Below are positions 1 through 10,729 of a stretch of DNA of 64,000 bases, piece by piece. The stretch spans positions 19,240-83,239 of the forward strand of contig JASAND010020677.1 in assembly GCA_030248195.1 (NCBI GenBank), in the 5' to 3' direction. The notes under the pieces were generated by a model. It saw only the letters and a program-made list of their open reading frames with translations, searched no databases and was not told the origin of the DNA. Within the stretch, counting starts at the first letter, position 1; every line of letters begins with the position of its first letter. This DNA comes from Trissonchulus latispiculum (lineage: Eukaryota; Nematoda; Enoplea; Enoplida; Ironidae). Position numbers and translations under genes: made by a program.

Positions 1-126
1 AATTTCTGTGTACCAAACTGAAGGTAGTATTTCCGATTCATGCCTGGGGTCTAAGCTTTTGTTGTTGGAAATCTTTCTTGTCTAGAGTAGGTCTAGAGTT
101 TGCCAGTTCAATGTTTGCTGTTTCAG

Positions 127-709
127 AAGGCAAAGAAGATATCGGACTGTTTTCCAAGATGGTCTATCTTCCAACTCTTCATTCCAAGGGCGGTATGAAC
201 GTCCTGGGAATCGTGGTATTTTCCATCGTCTTCGGCGCCATTCTGGGGCGATACAAACACAAGTGCTCCACCCTGATAGGATTTTTTGAGGGCATGGAAT
301 TTGCTATCCTGAAAATTGTCACTCTTGTCATTTGGTTAGTTTTCAGATTTTTAAATGTTCTGGTCGGATTTCAAACCGACGACTTTCGATTTAGTCGAAT
401 CTGGGCTCAGAGTGGTTGATATAGAACGCAGTTCGTAGATGACAACGGTTCGGATTGGATTGGTTTGATTCGATTCTTTGTTTCCGCTAGTCACGTGATT
501 CAGTTAATATCTAGCCATTAAAACTGTATAGAACGTTTTAACGATTCCTCTCAAAGGGTAGATGATTGGCCTTTTCTTGCCACTGGCGTTCTTAAATTCT
601 TTTCTTTCTGGTGCCGTAAAGATGGACGAAACTTTGCGACCCAACAATTAACAGCTCTCGTGGCAAGAAAAGGCCAATCATCAACCCTTAGATATGAAAT
701 GCCACGAAG

Positions 710-779
<70 letters not shown>

Positions 780-3094
780 TTGAGAGCGTTTTGTATCTGA
801 ACTGTCCTACTCTAGGTAAAGATGAACCAGACATCTAGATGAGGTTTGAAAAACCCCTTAACGTTGTGAATTGTTTCAGGTATTCTCCGATCGGTATCCT
901 GTTCCTGATTGCCGCCCAGATTGCCGGGATGAGTAATCTTGTGGAGGAGATGAGACGACTGGGCTGGTACATTTTCACCGTCCTGCTGGGTCTGTTCATT
1001 CACGGCGGGATTACGCTGGTCGTGCTCCTGGGCGTTCTGGCCAGACGTAATCCCTTCCTCTACATCAAGGGCATGCTGCAGGCCCTGTTGACTGCCCTCG
1101 GCACTGCCTCCAGGTCGGTGTTGTCTACTCCTTGCTATGAATAACTGAGGAACTGGTTTAAATGACTGTTTTAGGAATCCAGAAGACAAAACATTTTGCA
1201 CGAATTGAATTGAGTTGAAAATGACAAATAAATAACTGAATGCGTATTCACGCACATGGAGCCTATCTACCCGCCAAAATTCTTTAAAATGTTTTCTGAA
1301 ATGTTTTTAAATGTCTCTAAAATGGCTTTTCTATTAGAGAACCCCGTTTAGGTTTCATTTCCTTTATATTGCGTCATGTTAAAAATCTAGTTTCTGGTTA
1401 ACTAATTTATTTCACGCAAGCTTTCTAACTTTTAAATTTTAAAACAGATAGATATTTTAGACCCTGACGGGAAGTTAAGTTGCGAATACCATTGCTCAAA
1501 AAACAATTTTTAAAGTTTAATTGATTGATGTCATAAAAGGTTTCAATGACACTGCGTGTTGACAAACCGGTACGACATTTTATCCCAGAAAGCATTTTAC
1601 ACTTTTTTGTGTGAAAAGTTTAAAACGTGAGATACGAAAGTAAGCAAGTATTGTACTCTCTCCTGTGGGAGTATTTAAACTGACAAAAAGTAGACAGGAA
1701 TATTGTTTAGAAATTCTTAGTTCATTAATAATACATGTAATTAATGTACAAAATAAAACGAATCACCCATGTCCATACCCACAAGCAAGCGTTAACTATC
1801 TAAGGGATAGATCATAGATGTAAACTACATATAAGATTTTTATGAAGAAACTGCAAAAAAAGTGAAAACTTTAACAAAATGTAAAATACATATGAGTCTG
1901 CAAATTTCTTTCAGCTCAGCCACAATGCCGCTGACATTGAGGTGTCTGGAAGAAAACAATGGAATAGATGAAAGAGTATCGCGTTTCATGATTCCGCTGG
2001 GAGCCACCATAAACATGGACGGAACCGCTCTCTATGAAGCTGTGGCTGCAATCTACATATCTCAGGCCCTACAACGACATCTAAATGCTGGTCAAATTAT
2101 CATTACAAGGTCACTACAGCTTTTCGATGTCCTAAATTGTGTGTTAACTTGGCAACAACGAATTCTAATGATTTTTAATTTAGATTTTAATTTTAACTCC
2201 CAAATGTCTATTTAAAAATCTAACCACAAAATTGCAATTTTTAGCTTAACAGCCACTCTAGCCAGTGTGGGGGCGGCCGGAATTCCTCAGGCGGGTCTGG
2301 TAACCATGATCATGGTTTTGATATCAGTAGATTTGCCGCCAGAATATTTTGTTCTGATTGTTCCAATTGATTGGTTCTTGTGAGTTGCAATTTGTCTACA
2401 TTTTCTTTTATAAACAAAACAAACAAGTGTTTATTCAGTAAAAAGTAAAAAGTATACACAGAATTAAATCTACAGAAAAGGAATACAGAGAGTTGTAACA
2501 TAACTAATCCGTCATAAAATTTAAAATCAAAGAAAGCAAATATCCAAACTAAAACTAGAATCAAATGTTTATAGTATATATATAGACCTATATATATAGT
2601 CAAAAATAATGTACACATACCAACTTATATTTTCCTATACCACACCAATCACAATCGATACCAATACAATCGAAGAACAACAGCGACAAATCTACATATC
2701 TATTCCTTCGCAAAACCGACTAAATTCATAGGGCTTGTTCAAACTGGAGGACGCATGAAAATATATAAGTGAATGAAACTTTTTGTATTTCAGGGACCGT
2801 ATAAGAACCATGATCAACGTTCACGGTGATGCCATCGGTTGTGCCATTGTCCAGAGGTTCTGTCAATCATTCCTGGATAAGACAGACAGCACCCAGACCA
2901 GCTCAACCTCAAACGGCGAGCTGAGCCACAAACCCTCCACGAAATTCACCGGAATCTCGGAATTTATCGATCAGGTCCCGCGAAAAAGCTCCGACGATTT
3001 CCACAAAAATGGCACTTTGCCAATGTCAAAATCCGCCAGCGAATCTTCTGGAGAAGTTGTCATCCGGCTGTCGGGCGATTCTGAAGAACCCTAA
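127..3094 (+). CDS. Excitatory amino-acid transporter (SLC1/EAAT family), 3' five exons; 5' part outside window
   Basis: Five exons join in phase: 127-334, 880-1113, 1915-2109, 2245-2379 and 2794-3094, all with GT-AG borders. The family is a trimeric plasma-membrane symporter that takes up glutamate or aspartate with sodium. The product shows the transport-domain landmarks in order: TM5 ([11 protein letters not shown]), TM6 ([11 protein letters not shown]), the serine-rich HP1 tip ([10 protein letters not shown], split across exons 2 and 3), TM7 with NMDGT ([17 protein letters not shown]), HP2 ([12 protein letters not shown]) and TM8 ([12 protein letters not shown]). In TM8 the Arg two residues after DR sits where EAATs bind the substrate side-chain carboxylate and where neutral ASCT transporters differ, so an acidic substrate is inferred. 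The last exon adds about 75 residues of Ser/Thr-rich cytoplasmic tail. The first listed exon may start at the AG before 127. The N-terminal scaffold TMs lie upstream of the window. AATAAA occurs at 3095 and 3636. Confidence 0.93.
554..689. mobile_element. Short MITE-like inverted repeat in SLC1 intron
   Basis: The arms at 554-583 and 660-689 are near-perfect inverted copies around GATTGGCCTTTTCTTGCCAC. The spacer is about 75 bp and has no coding capacity. It lies in the first intron visible here. No clear target duplication can be read. Confidence 0.6.
711..775. repeat. (AT)n microsatellite
   Basis: This is an uninterrupted alternating AT run of about 60 bp in the SLC1 intron, about 105 bp before the acceptor of the next exon. 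Confidence 0.95.
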
Positions 3095-3133
3095 AATAAA
3101 TAAGAAATTGAAAATGGCTTGATTCCGGGCCGG

Positions 3134-3254
3134 TTTGCGAGAATGCAGATTTGATTGAGCAGTTCGTAGTTGCTTTAAACCTAGATAATTTAGAAAAGTA
3201 AATATATTAGTCCTCAGTTAAACAATTAAAACGTTTAAATCTGCATTCTCGCAA
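3134..3254. repeat. Hairpin-forming short inverted repeat in SLC1 3' flank
   Basis: TTTGCGAGAATGCAGATTT at 3134-3152 is repeated inverted at 3236-3254, with about 83 bp of AT-rich spacer. It lies just downstream of the transporter stop codon, so it would fall in the 3' UTR if the polyadenylation signal at 3636 is used. Confidence 0.6.
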
Positions 3255-3635
3255 TGAAAATGAAGTCATCCACTGTGTGGGACAAGATAAACTACTTCAA
3301 TCTTCAAAGGGCCAATAATTCGAGTCCGGATACAATGAAACTTCGATTGAAGTTGCAACTATGGTATTTTTATTGCTGACTGCTGGTACTAATTAATTTG
3401 ATATTCTCCCAAAACCTAGTTTAAGATTCATTTGTTTTGGATAAATTACGGAAGCTATAACTTTGTGGTTGCAACTTCCAGATCACCTGTAACTGTTAGA
3501 ACAACATCTCGACTGATGTAATCTCGTACATGCGAACTAGTTGTTTAAAAACATCCTGATGTGATAGAACAATGTAACGAATGCATAATGTAATAATCAA
3601 TTAATATATGTATATAACATTGTGAGTTATAGCAT

Positions 3636-3641
3636 AATAAA
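3636..3641 (+). terminator. Candidate polyadenylation signal of the SLC1 gene
   Basis: AATAAA lies about 540 bp downstream of the stop. A second AATAAA at 3095-3100 starts directly after the stop codon and is less plausible as the only site. Confidence 0.4.
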
Positions 3642-3766
3642 CGAAACATTATTTTATTCATTAGTGTGGTTGTGGTCAACCGGTGTTGTCGACCGTGTCA
3701 TGCCAGAACAGTACTAATACGTTGTCGCGTTAGCACACAATCCGGGCCGGGTCCTGGGTTCCAGGC

Positions 3767-4165
3767 GCGTAGCCAGGGGGGGGGGAGAATGGGTGGAATT
3801 CCCCCCCCGAAATTGTGTTGCCCCCCAGGAATTTTTTCCTGCCATGTGTAAAACATCCATTTTTCAAAAAATTTTCGCGCCTTCGGCGCGTATTTACCTA
3901 AATTTACCATCATAATATGGGTTTGGAACGCCAAAAATGATTGCTAAATAGCCTATTGGACGTGGTTCGCCCAGTTTATGCATCATTTGCGTGCATGAAA
4001 ACGTATTGAGCCTCATTTCGCTTCTTTAATTAAAAGAATGCTTTGAAAAAATTCCTCAGACGTTATAAATTTGAAAAAATTTTCAACTTCTGGGGGGGGG
4101 TCCGCCCCCCAGACCCCCCCGCCAACTTTTGGCATTCCCCCCCTGAAAATTTTTTCTGGCTACGC
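3767..4165. mobile_element. G/C-tract MITE with 10-bp terminal inverted repeats
   Basis: The ends are GCGTAGCCAG (3767-3776) and CTGGCTACGC (4156-4165). The interior starts with a long G tract, ends in C tracts, and carries the stem-loop CGCGCCTTCGGCGCG near 3876 within AAATTTT-rich sequence. The same composition recurs in ITPK1 introns. No target duplication is evident. Confidence 0.6.
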
Positions 4166-4518
4166 TAGTGCTGGGTGCAACCTGAATTTCGGGCACTAAC
4201 TAGGTCCCAATAATCAAAATTAGTAAAATTTTTAATAAACATAAATGTTGTGAAACAATCCTACATAATAGTGTACCTCGATTGAACTTATATAGTAGAT
4301 ACGCCCATTCTGTTTCACTTTTAGTGCACGCAAAAGGAACGCTGCAAAGCTGAATATGCTGTCGTCTGAAACAACGATGAAAATTTAACTTTTGAAATCT
4401 TGAAATTTAAATCATCAAAAATGATTTTGATTTCAATATTTTTCAAAGTTTGGCGAACTATATTAAAAAATTTTGAAAATTCTTCGAAAGCTTTAGCGAA
4501 ATATCGAGGTTCTACATA

Positions 4519-5843
4519 CAGTACCGAGCAAAAGTCTCGTCAGTTTTGACTGCGCTCAGGCTCACTGCTTCTGACTGCGCTCAGTGGCCGCAGTCAATGC
4601 TTCCAGTCTACGCATGTACTAAGAATGCTTATGTGCAACCTAGCCTTGCATCTGCTTAACTGTAAGTCTTAGCTTGCGGTGCTTTTGTTTGCTGCTGTTG
4701 CTGTCTGCTCTACATGAGAAAAGCTGGTTTTTATTCAAAATTTTTGGCACGGTCATCTTTGTAACAAGCTCTGGCTGCCTGACTAACAGATGACTACACA
4801 CAAAAATATGGATGTGTATGTGTAGTAACCGCAAAAAATGTAGGCCTGTACCCCTTTTACTGTTTACTGTAAATTTCTAGCGTTTGTAAAATACAGTGAG
4901 AATGTTTAAGCAACAAAAATGGCAAACTGTGTTAGATTTTACTGAAACAAAATAACTAAATTTTCTTCTTGAATAAGTAAAGTTATGAAAAAACTTATAA
5001 ATAATTAATCAACGATTTTATTAATTACATTTTAATTAATAAATTATAAATAAGTCAATTAAAGGTAAGAAAAATATCAATCAGATATATACCAAAACCG
5101 AAACCTAAGGTGTAGCAAAATTGCGGCGGTCCAGCGTTATAACTGTATATAGTTTATTTATATTTAGTGTAGGTATGTATGTAGTATTTATTAATCTAAG
5201 TTAGTGGTGCCAGAATAAAATAGCTATATGTTTTGCTTGCTTCTGAAGTTCTATTAAGTCAAATAATGATGAAGCATCTCATTAACTAATATAAGAAAAG
5301 CAATAATACGTACCGTTAATTATAATTCGAAATATTAAAGACACCACTCTCTAAAAGCGTGTGTTATTCCCTTTTCAATACGTATATGTATGGTCAGAGA
5401 AATTTGGATTGGAAAAATAAAGTTGGACATCGCATTAAAGAAGTGCAAGCTTAGAAAGCAGTCCTAACCAAGTTACATACGTACGTAATCAGTAGTCTAA
5501 AAAGCATCAAAAGCCTTCATTTTTTGCTGTTACACATACATATTCATATTTTTGTGTGTTAGTGTTAGTCATCTGTTAGTCAGGCAGCCAGAGCTTGTTA
5601 CAATGATGACCGTGCCAAAAATTTTGAATAAAAACCAGCTTTTCTCATGTAGAGCAGACAGCAACAGCAGCAAACAAAAGCATCGCAAGCTAAGACTTAC
5701 AGTTAAGCAGATGCAAGGCTAGGTTGCACATAAGCATTCTTAGTACATGCGTAGACTGGAAGCATTGACTGCGGCCACTGAGCGCAGTCAGAAGCAGTGA
5801 GCCTGAGCGCAGTCAAAACTGACGAGACTTTTGCTCGGTACTG
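4519..5843. mobile_element. Non-autonomous Tc1/mariner-like element with about 320-bp terminal inverted repeats
   Basis: The left arm is 4519-4840 and the right arm about 5519-5843. They are inverted copies of high identity with small indels. The termini are CAGTACCGAGCAAAAG and its complement. The element is flanked on both sides by TA (4517-4518 and 5844-5845), the target duplication of the IS630/Tc1/mariner superfamily, whose members often begin CAGT. The central 680 bp are AT-rich and hold no substantial ORF, so no transposase is encoded. The terminal part repeats GACTGCGCTCAG, a short internal direct repeat. Confidence 0.82.
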
Positions 5844-6061
5844 TAGCATGATTCACAATTTGAATGAAAAAATTTTAATTTCATACACGTTTAAACTTTT
5901 CTGAAATTAATTTTCGGAAATGAGACAAACGGTGCGAACCCAATACAGATACACCACGAAAGCTTCGGACGTCGGGGCAAAACCAAGCAATATATAAATA
6001 ACCATCAATGTTTTAAAACATACAAAGAAAATCATTGAATTAAATAACGACAAAAGTAAAA

Positions 6062-6355
6062 TTAGCAAAGCTTAAAAGCAGAGATAGCCTTCTTAACCAT
6101 GACTTGATAGGTTGGGTGTTTTCCAGCCCCCGTAGTTCCAGCAGGCCGACCTCGCTTCTTTTGCGGTCCGGTGGACTTCGACTTGGGGGGTCCGGCGGGC
6201 CGACCTCGCTTCTTGCTCGGGCTCGGGGACACTCCACTCACTTTGGAGGGTTTGGGAGCCCCAGCGGCGGGCCGCCCGCGTTTCTTGGGAGAGGCCGCAG
6301 ACAAGGGGGCGCCCGGGGCCGGGGCCGGTTGAGAAAGAACTGCAGGTTCAGACAT
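6062..6355 (-). CDS. Triple AT-hook (HMGA-like) protein with start of a linker-histone-like segment
   Basis: The single open frame encodes 97 residues. Three AT-hooks with the core KKRGRPA lie near residues 24-30, 48-54 and 66-72, separated by Pro/Ser/Ala/Lys linkers, so DNA minor-groove binding and a nuclear chromatin role are likely. After the third hook comes HPTYQVMVKKAISAFK, which resembles the first helix of the H1/H5 globular domain (HPPYxxMIxxAI). The frame then stops after two more residues. No continuation of an H1 domain is readable on the same strand in the next few hundred bases. The start at 6355 has a TATA-like CTATAA just upstream. It may be a real small HMGA-type gene, or a truncated copy of a longer gene. 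The GC-rich codons contrast with the AT-rich flanks, which supports coding constraint now or recently. Confidence 0.6.
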   Translation of the reverse strand: MSEPAVLSQPAPAPGAPLSAASPKKRGRPAAGAPKPSKVSGVSPSPSKKRGRPAGPPKSKSTGPQKKRGRPAGTTGAGKHPTYQVMVKKAISAFKLC

Positions 6356-6599
6356 GACTTATAGAAGCAGAACAGATCAGAAAACGCAACACCACAGTTG
6401 AAAGCAGAACACTCGGCAATTGTTGACATGAAATGCTCTCTCTCTTATAGCAGAGTGCATTACCAGAACGGAGGCACGCTCAAAAATGTTCTCAGCTTGC
6501 CCGGTCATCTGTGTTAGTTGTGCAACTTTGACCGAAGACGTCTCGCGGATTGCATTAACTAAAGATGGATTTGTAGAGACACAGTTATCCAACGGACTA

Positions 6600-7700
6600 A
6601 ACTAATTTTTGCCACAACATCTGGTATCTATTTTACAGGAAATTGAATGGTCAAGACTGGTTGAGAGTTTTGGTTGGAATGTTTTACTAGCTAATTTTCG
6701 AGATTCTTTCAATTTCAGAACAACAAATTTTCTAGTTTTGATAATTACAGGAGCAGAAGTTTTTTAGCAACTAACTAGTCTTGTCTGATTTATTTAATTA
6801 TAAATTAAAACACTAAAATTTTCAAAATGCTTAAATCGGAAGCACGTTTGAGACATTTTGTTAATTATTCTAATTTTTTAAAGTTCTGGCTATTTAAACC
6901 AAAATACCAAACTCAGCTCACAAAAGCTTTTTGTTCGGGCCTAAACAGCTGTAACAGCAAACTCTGAAATTTGCTAAATTTTCACTAGGTGACCTGCTAC
7001 CGTGTTAGCCTAATCAGCTAACGTGCTCCAAATCTTATGAAGTTTTTTACAGAATAGTCAAGATATGAGGGAATGTGCCAAGTTTGGCTGGTTTAGGCTT
7101 TGTAATGACTTGTTTTTAACCAAAATCTTAGGACTTTTGATACCCACTTTAATTCTCTGATTACCGGTCCGCTGTGCAAACCCTAAGGTACCTTATCCCT
7201 TGTGAATAAAGTTAGCGGTAGTATCTGTCTGTTTCCGGATTCCACTTTAATGGACGGCGAATGTTTCGTCTGGAACGTCATAAGGGCGGTTGAAGCTGTT
7301 GAAGTTCTTAAATGTTCGTTTCATAAATAAGTGACTTAAACTTACAAACGACAAACTTATAAACGACTTAATTTAAATAGGCGAGCTTAAGTTACGTGGT
7401 TTAAGTCGATTATTTGTGAAACGATTTTTAAGAAGTTTAAGTAGTTCAAGTAAAGACGTTTAAGTTAAGCAGTTTAGTGAACCACCATAAAGCTATCTTT
7501 CTTGAAGTGCAAGGAATTTGATCTGAGTCTAAATTCAGAAAAATATTCAGATTCATAACAGTACAGTTGTGCCAACCCTAAGTTTATTTTAGAGTTTTGC
7601 TTAGTTTAAAGATTTAAAGAATGAAAAAATAATTTTAAAGCAAGGAAAGCTAATAGAAAGTTTATGGTCTTGCTTAGCTATTTATTGAGGCATATTCAAG
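6600..7700. other. Intergenic, no gene seen
   Basis: This is AT-rich sequence without a convincing ORF. Around 7290-7480 there is a degenerate run of forms of ACTTAAAC/GTTTAAGT on both strands, the likely remnant of a decayed repeat. Confidence 0.4.
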
Positions 7701-7794
7701 TATGTAAGTAGTATATGGCGGCCGTTTCGACCCTCACTCTCGGGAGGGATTGACCTTTGACCCGCCCAACTGCCAGTTCTATCGTCCCTTCATC

Positions 7795-8175
7795 GCTCGC
7801 GATACATACTCCCAGTTCACCTAGTAGTTACACCCAGTTCTTCCTGGTTGTTCCCCCAGTTCTTCCTGTCATACTCCTAGTTCTAACATCCTGCTCTACA
7901 CCCAGTTTTACACAAACCAACCACACACCTTCACAACACCCTGTATACCCCTAGTTCTAGCATCCAGTTCTACATCCAGTTTTTACCCACACACCTTCAG
8001 TGCACCCTGTTTCAACACCTAGTTCTCCCGGATGCCACACCCAGATTCTGTTACACGCCGGCCCTCTGCGTTCTTCCCCCGGGGCTTGGGACCCGGCGTC
8101 GGCCCATTACCGGACACCTACCTACATACCTATCTACCTAGTCTACCTACGTACCTACCTACTCTACTAGTCCGG
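7795..8175. repeat. Degenerate CCCAGTTCT and TACC tandem tracts in the left arm
   Basis: Positions 7795-8040 hold many imperfect copies of (A)CCCAGTTCT/ACCTAGTTCT. Positions 8107-8170 are a (CTAC/TACC)n tract. The right arm mirrors both (about 10825-11200). Tandem repeats are common inside long terminal inverted repeats of large DNA transposons. Confidence 0.7.
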
Positions 8176-9157
8176 CCTAATCTACTGTTTTTGGTATTTT
8201 TAGTTTCATTATTTTTTAGTGTTTTCTTTTTACTACAACTTACACACAAATATGTACAGGTAGCCCTAAAGAGGACTGTTGGGATAAGGGGGACAGAGGT
8301 GGAGGCGAAGCTCGGTTCCCAGGATTTGTGCAAGACTGTCAGTAATTGGAATTTGTTTCTGGTCTGCCATCCGGAGGTCTACCAAATCGGGTCCATCTGA
8401 AACTCCCGGAAATGGCAATCCAAAATTCCCTCTAAAATTAAATACCGCCGATCTTCCATACTCAATAGCCGATTCCGTGGTGAAGTAGCTGGGCGCGCTG
8501 TAGTTCCATGCCTCCACTTCGTTACCTTTTACACTGAACTAACACCACCAGTAGGTACATTTCGAGAGAGAGCTTTTGTAACCGACCGTTCGCGACGACA
8601 GATCAAACCCAACTGACGCGATATCACGACTTTCACCCTTTGTATACCTTTTTGAACCATTCCTTCAGTACCTACAGCACACTGCAATTACCTCCTGTAT
8701 ACACCCGGTCATACTACCAGTTATACTTTCCTAGTCTCACACTGGCTGTCTGTCTACCGTTACTTTGTGCTCCGATTCACTCTAAATTATCTCCGAGTTA
8801 ACACCGAGTATACACCGAGCCTAGTCCGAGCCTACTCCCCATTAACTAAGAATTTTTATTCTTCCTCTTCCTAAATCTGTTCAGCAAACTGGTCCACCGT
8901 CTTTTCAGGTAATACCACTGTGCTCAAATTGGAGTTCTTTTCTATGGCACGTTTCTTCATCAGAATACTTTGCCTCATACTCTATTTGTTTGGCCAGAAT
9001 TTAATCAATTATTGGATCATCGAGGAACCCCTTACAACGTTGGATGTGAAAGTAAATTTTCCTATTGAGTTCAGCTCGGATCCTAGGTCGGACTTCATTG
9101 TAAGCCTCAATTTCAGCCTCAGCATCACCATGGCGGTCTGCGAGATACTCATTTGCT

Positions 9158-9890
9158 GAGGTTGAAATTGAGGCTTACAATGAAGTCCGACCTAGATTCG
9201 GAGCTGAACTCAATAGGAAGATTTTACTTTCACATCCAACGTTGTGGGGTTCCTCGATGATCCAAGAATTGAGAAATCCTGGCCAACAAAATAGAGTATG
9301 AGGCAAAGTATTCTGATGAGAAAAGCCCTCAGACGTGCCATGAAAAGAACTCCAATTTGAGCAGAGTGGTATACCTGAAGGACGGTAGACCAGTTTGCTG
9401 GACAGATTCCGAGAGGAAGAATAAAATTCTTAGTTAGGATGGGACAGGTTCGGTGGTACCTCGGTGTTAGCTCGGAGATAATCCAGAATGAATCGGAGCC
9501 CAAAGTAGCGGTAGACAGCCAGCCAGTGTGAGACTAGGAAAGTATAACTGATAGTATGACCGGGTTTATACAGGACGTAATTGCAGTGTGCTGTAGGTAC
9601 TGAAGGAATGGTTCAAAAAGATATATAAAGGGTGAAAGTCGTGATATCGCGTCAGTTGGGTTTGATCTGTCGTCGCGAACGGTCGGTTACAAAAGCGCTC
9701 TCTCGAAATGTACTGGAGGTGTTGGTTCAGTGTAAAAGGTAACGAAGTGGAGGTTTGGAACTACAGCGCGCTACAGGACTGTGAAAGTAAATTTTCCTAT
9801 TGAGTTCAGCTCGGATCCTAGGTCGGACTTCATTGTAAGCCTCAATTTCAGCCTCAGCATCACCATGGCCGTCTGCGAGATACTCATTTG
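9158..9890. repeat. Internal duplication inside the foldback element
   Basis: Positions 9158-9779 repeat the inner part of the right arm (about 9891-10515). Positions 9780-9890 repeat the inner end of the left arm (about 9047-9157). The structure is therefore left arm, partial right arm, partial left arm, full right arm. The junction falls within TACAGCGCGC at about 9765-9775. Confidence 0.8.
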
Positions 9891-10164
9891 CTGAGGCTGA
9901 AATTGAGGCTTACAATGAAGTCCGACCTAGATTCGGAGCTGAACTCAATAGGAAAATTTACTTTCACATCCAACGTTGTAAGGGGTTCCTCGATGATCCA
10001 AGAATTGATGAAATCCTGGCCAACAAAATAGAGTATGAGGCAAAGTATTCTGATGAAGAAGCCCTCAGACGTGCCATAGAAAAGAACTCCAATTTGAGCA
10101 CAGTGGTACTACCTGAAAAGACGGTGGACCAGTTTGCTGAACAGATTCAGGAAGAGGAAGAATA
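9891..10164 (+). pseudogene. Coding remnant 1 in right arm of foldback element, unknown family
   Basis: An open frame of about 90 codons ends in TAA at 10164 and gives a charged helical protein tail (motifs RKIYFHIQRCKGFLDD, EYEAKYSDEEALRR, FAEQIQEEEE). It has no start codon of its own because the frame enters from the central palindrome. The mirror copy in the left arm (minus strand, about 9157 down to 8850) and the third copy at 9158-9450 carry frame breaks. I do not recognise the family. It looks like the 3' end of a gene of the parent transposon, or a captured host exon. Confidence 0.4.
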
Positions 10165-10384
10165 AAAATTCTTAGTTAATGGGGAGTAGGCTCGGACTAG
10201 GCTCGGTGTATACTCGGTGTTAACTCGGAGATAATTTAGAGTGAATCGGAGCACAAAGTAACGGTAGACAGACAGCCAGTGTGAGACTAGGAAAGTATAA
10301 CTGATAGTATGACCGGGTTTATACAGGACGTAATTGCAGTGTGCTGTAGGTACTGAAGGAATGGTTCAAAAAGATATATAAAGG

Positions 10385-10729
10385 GTGAAAGTCGTGATAT
10401 CGCGTCAGTTGGGTTTGAACGGTCGGTTACAAAAGCGCTCTCTCGAAATGTACTGGAGGTGTTGGTTCAGTGTAAAAGGTAACGAAGTGGAGGTTTGGAA
10501 CTACAGCGCGCCCAGCTACTCCACCACGGAATCGGCTATTGAGGATGGAAGATTTAATTTTAGAGGGAATTTTGGATTGCCATTTCTGGGAGTTTTAGAA
10601 GGACCCGATTTGGTAGATCTCCGGATGGTAGACCAGAAACAAATTCCAATTACTGACAGTCTTGCACAAATCCTGGGAACCAAGCTTCGCCTCCACCTCT
10701 GTCCCCCTTATCCCAACAGTCCTCTTTAG
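10385..10729 (+). pseudogene. Coding remnant 2 in right arm of foldback element, unknown family
   Basis: The open frame of 114 codons contains NYSAPSYSTTESAIEDGRFN and a segment with DLVDLRMVDQKQIPITD. The left arm encodes the mirror copy on the minus strand (8517 down to 8266) with several substitutions but the same reading, which suggests recent duplication of a once-coding sequence. No known domain is recognised. Confidence 0.35.

Noticed and set aside
812..1255. 147-codon minus-strand ORF
   Set aside because: It is antisense to SLC1 exon 2 (880-1113), whose plus-strand reading is the clearly conserved one.
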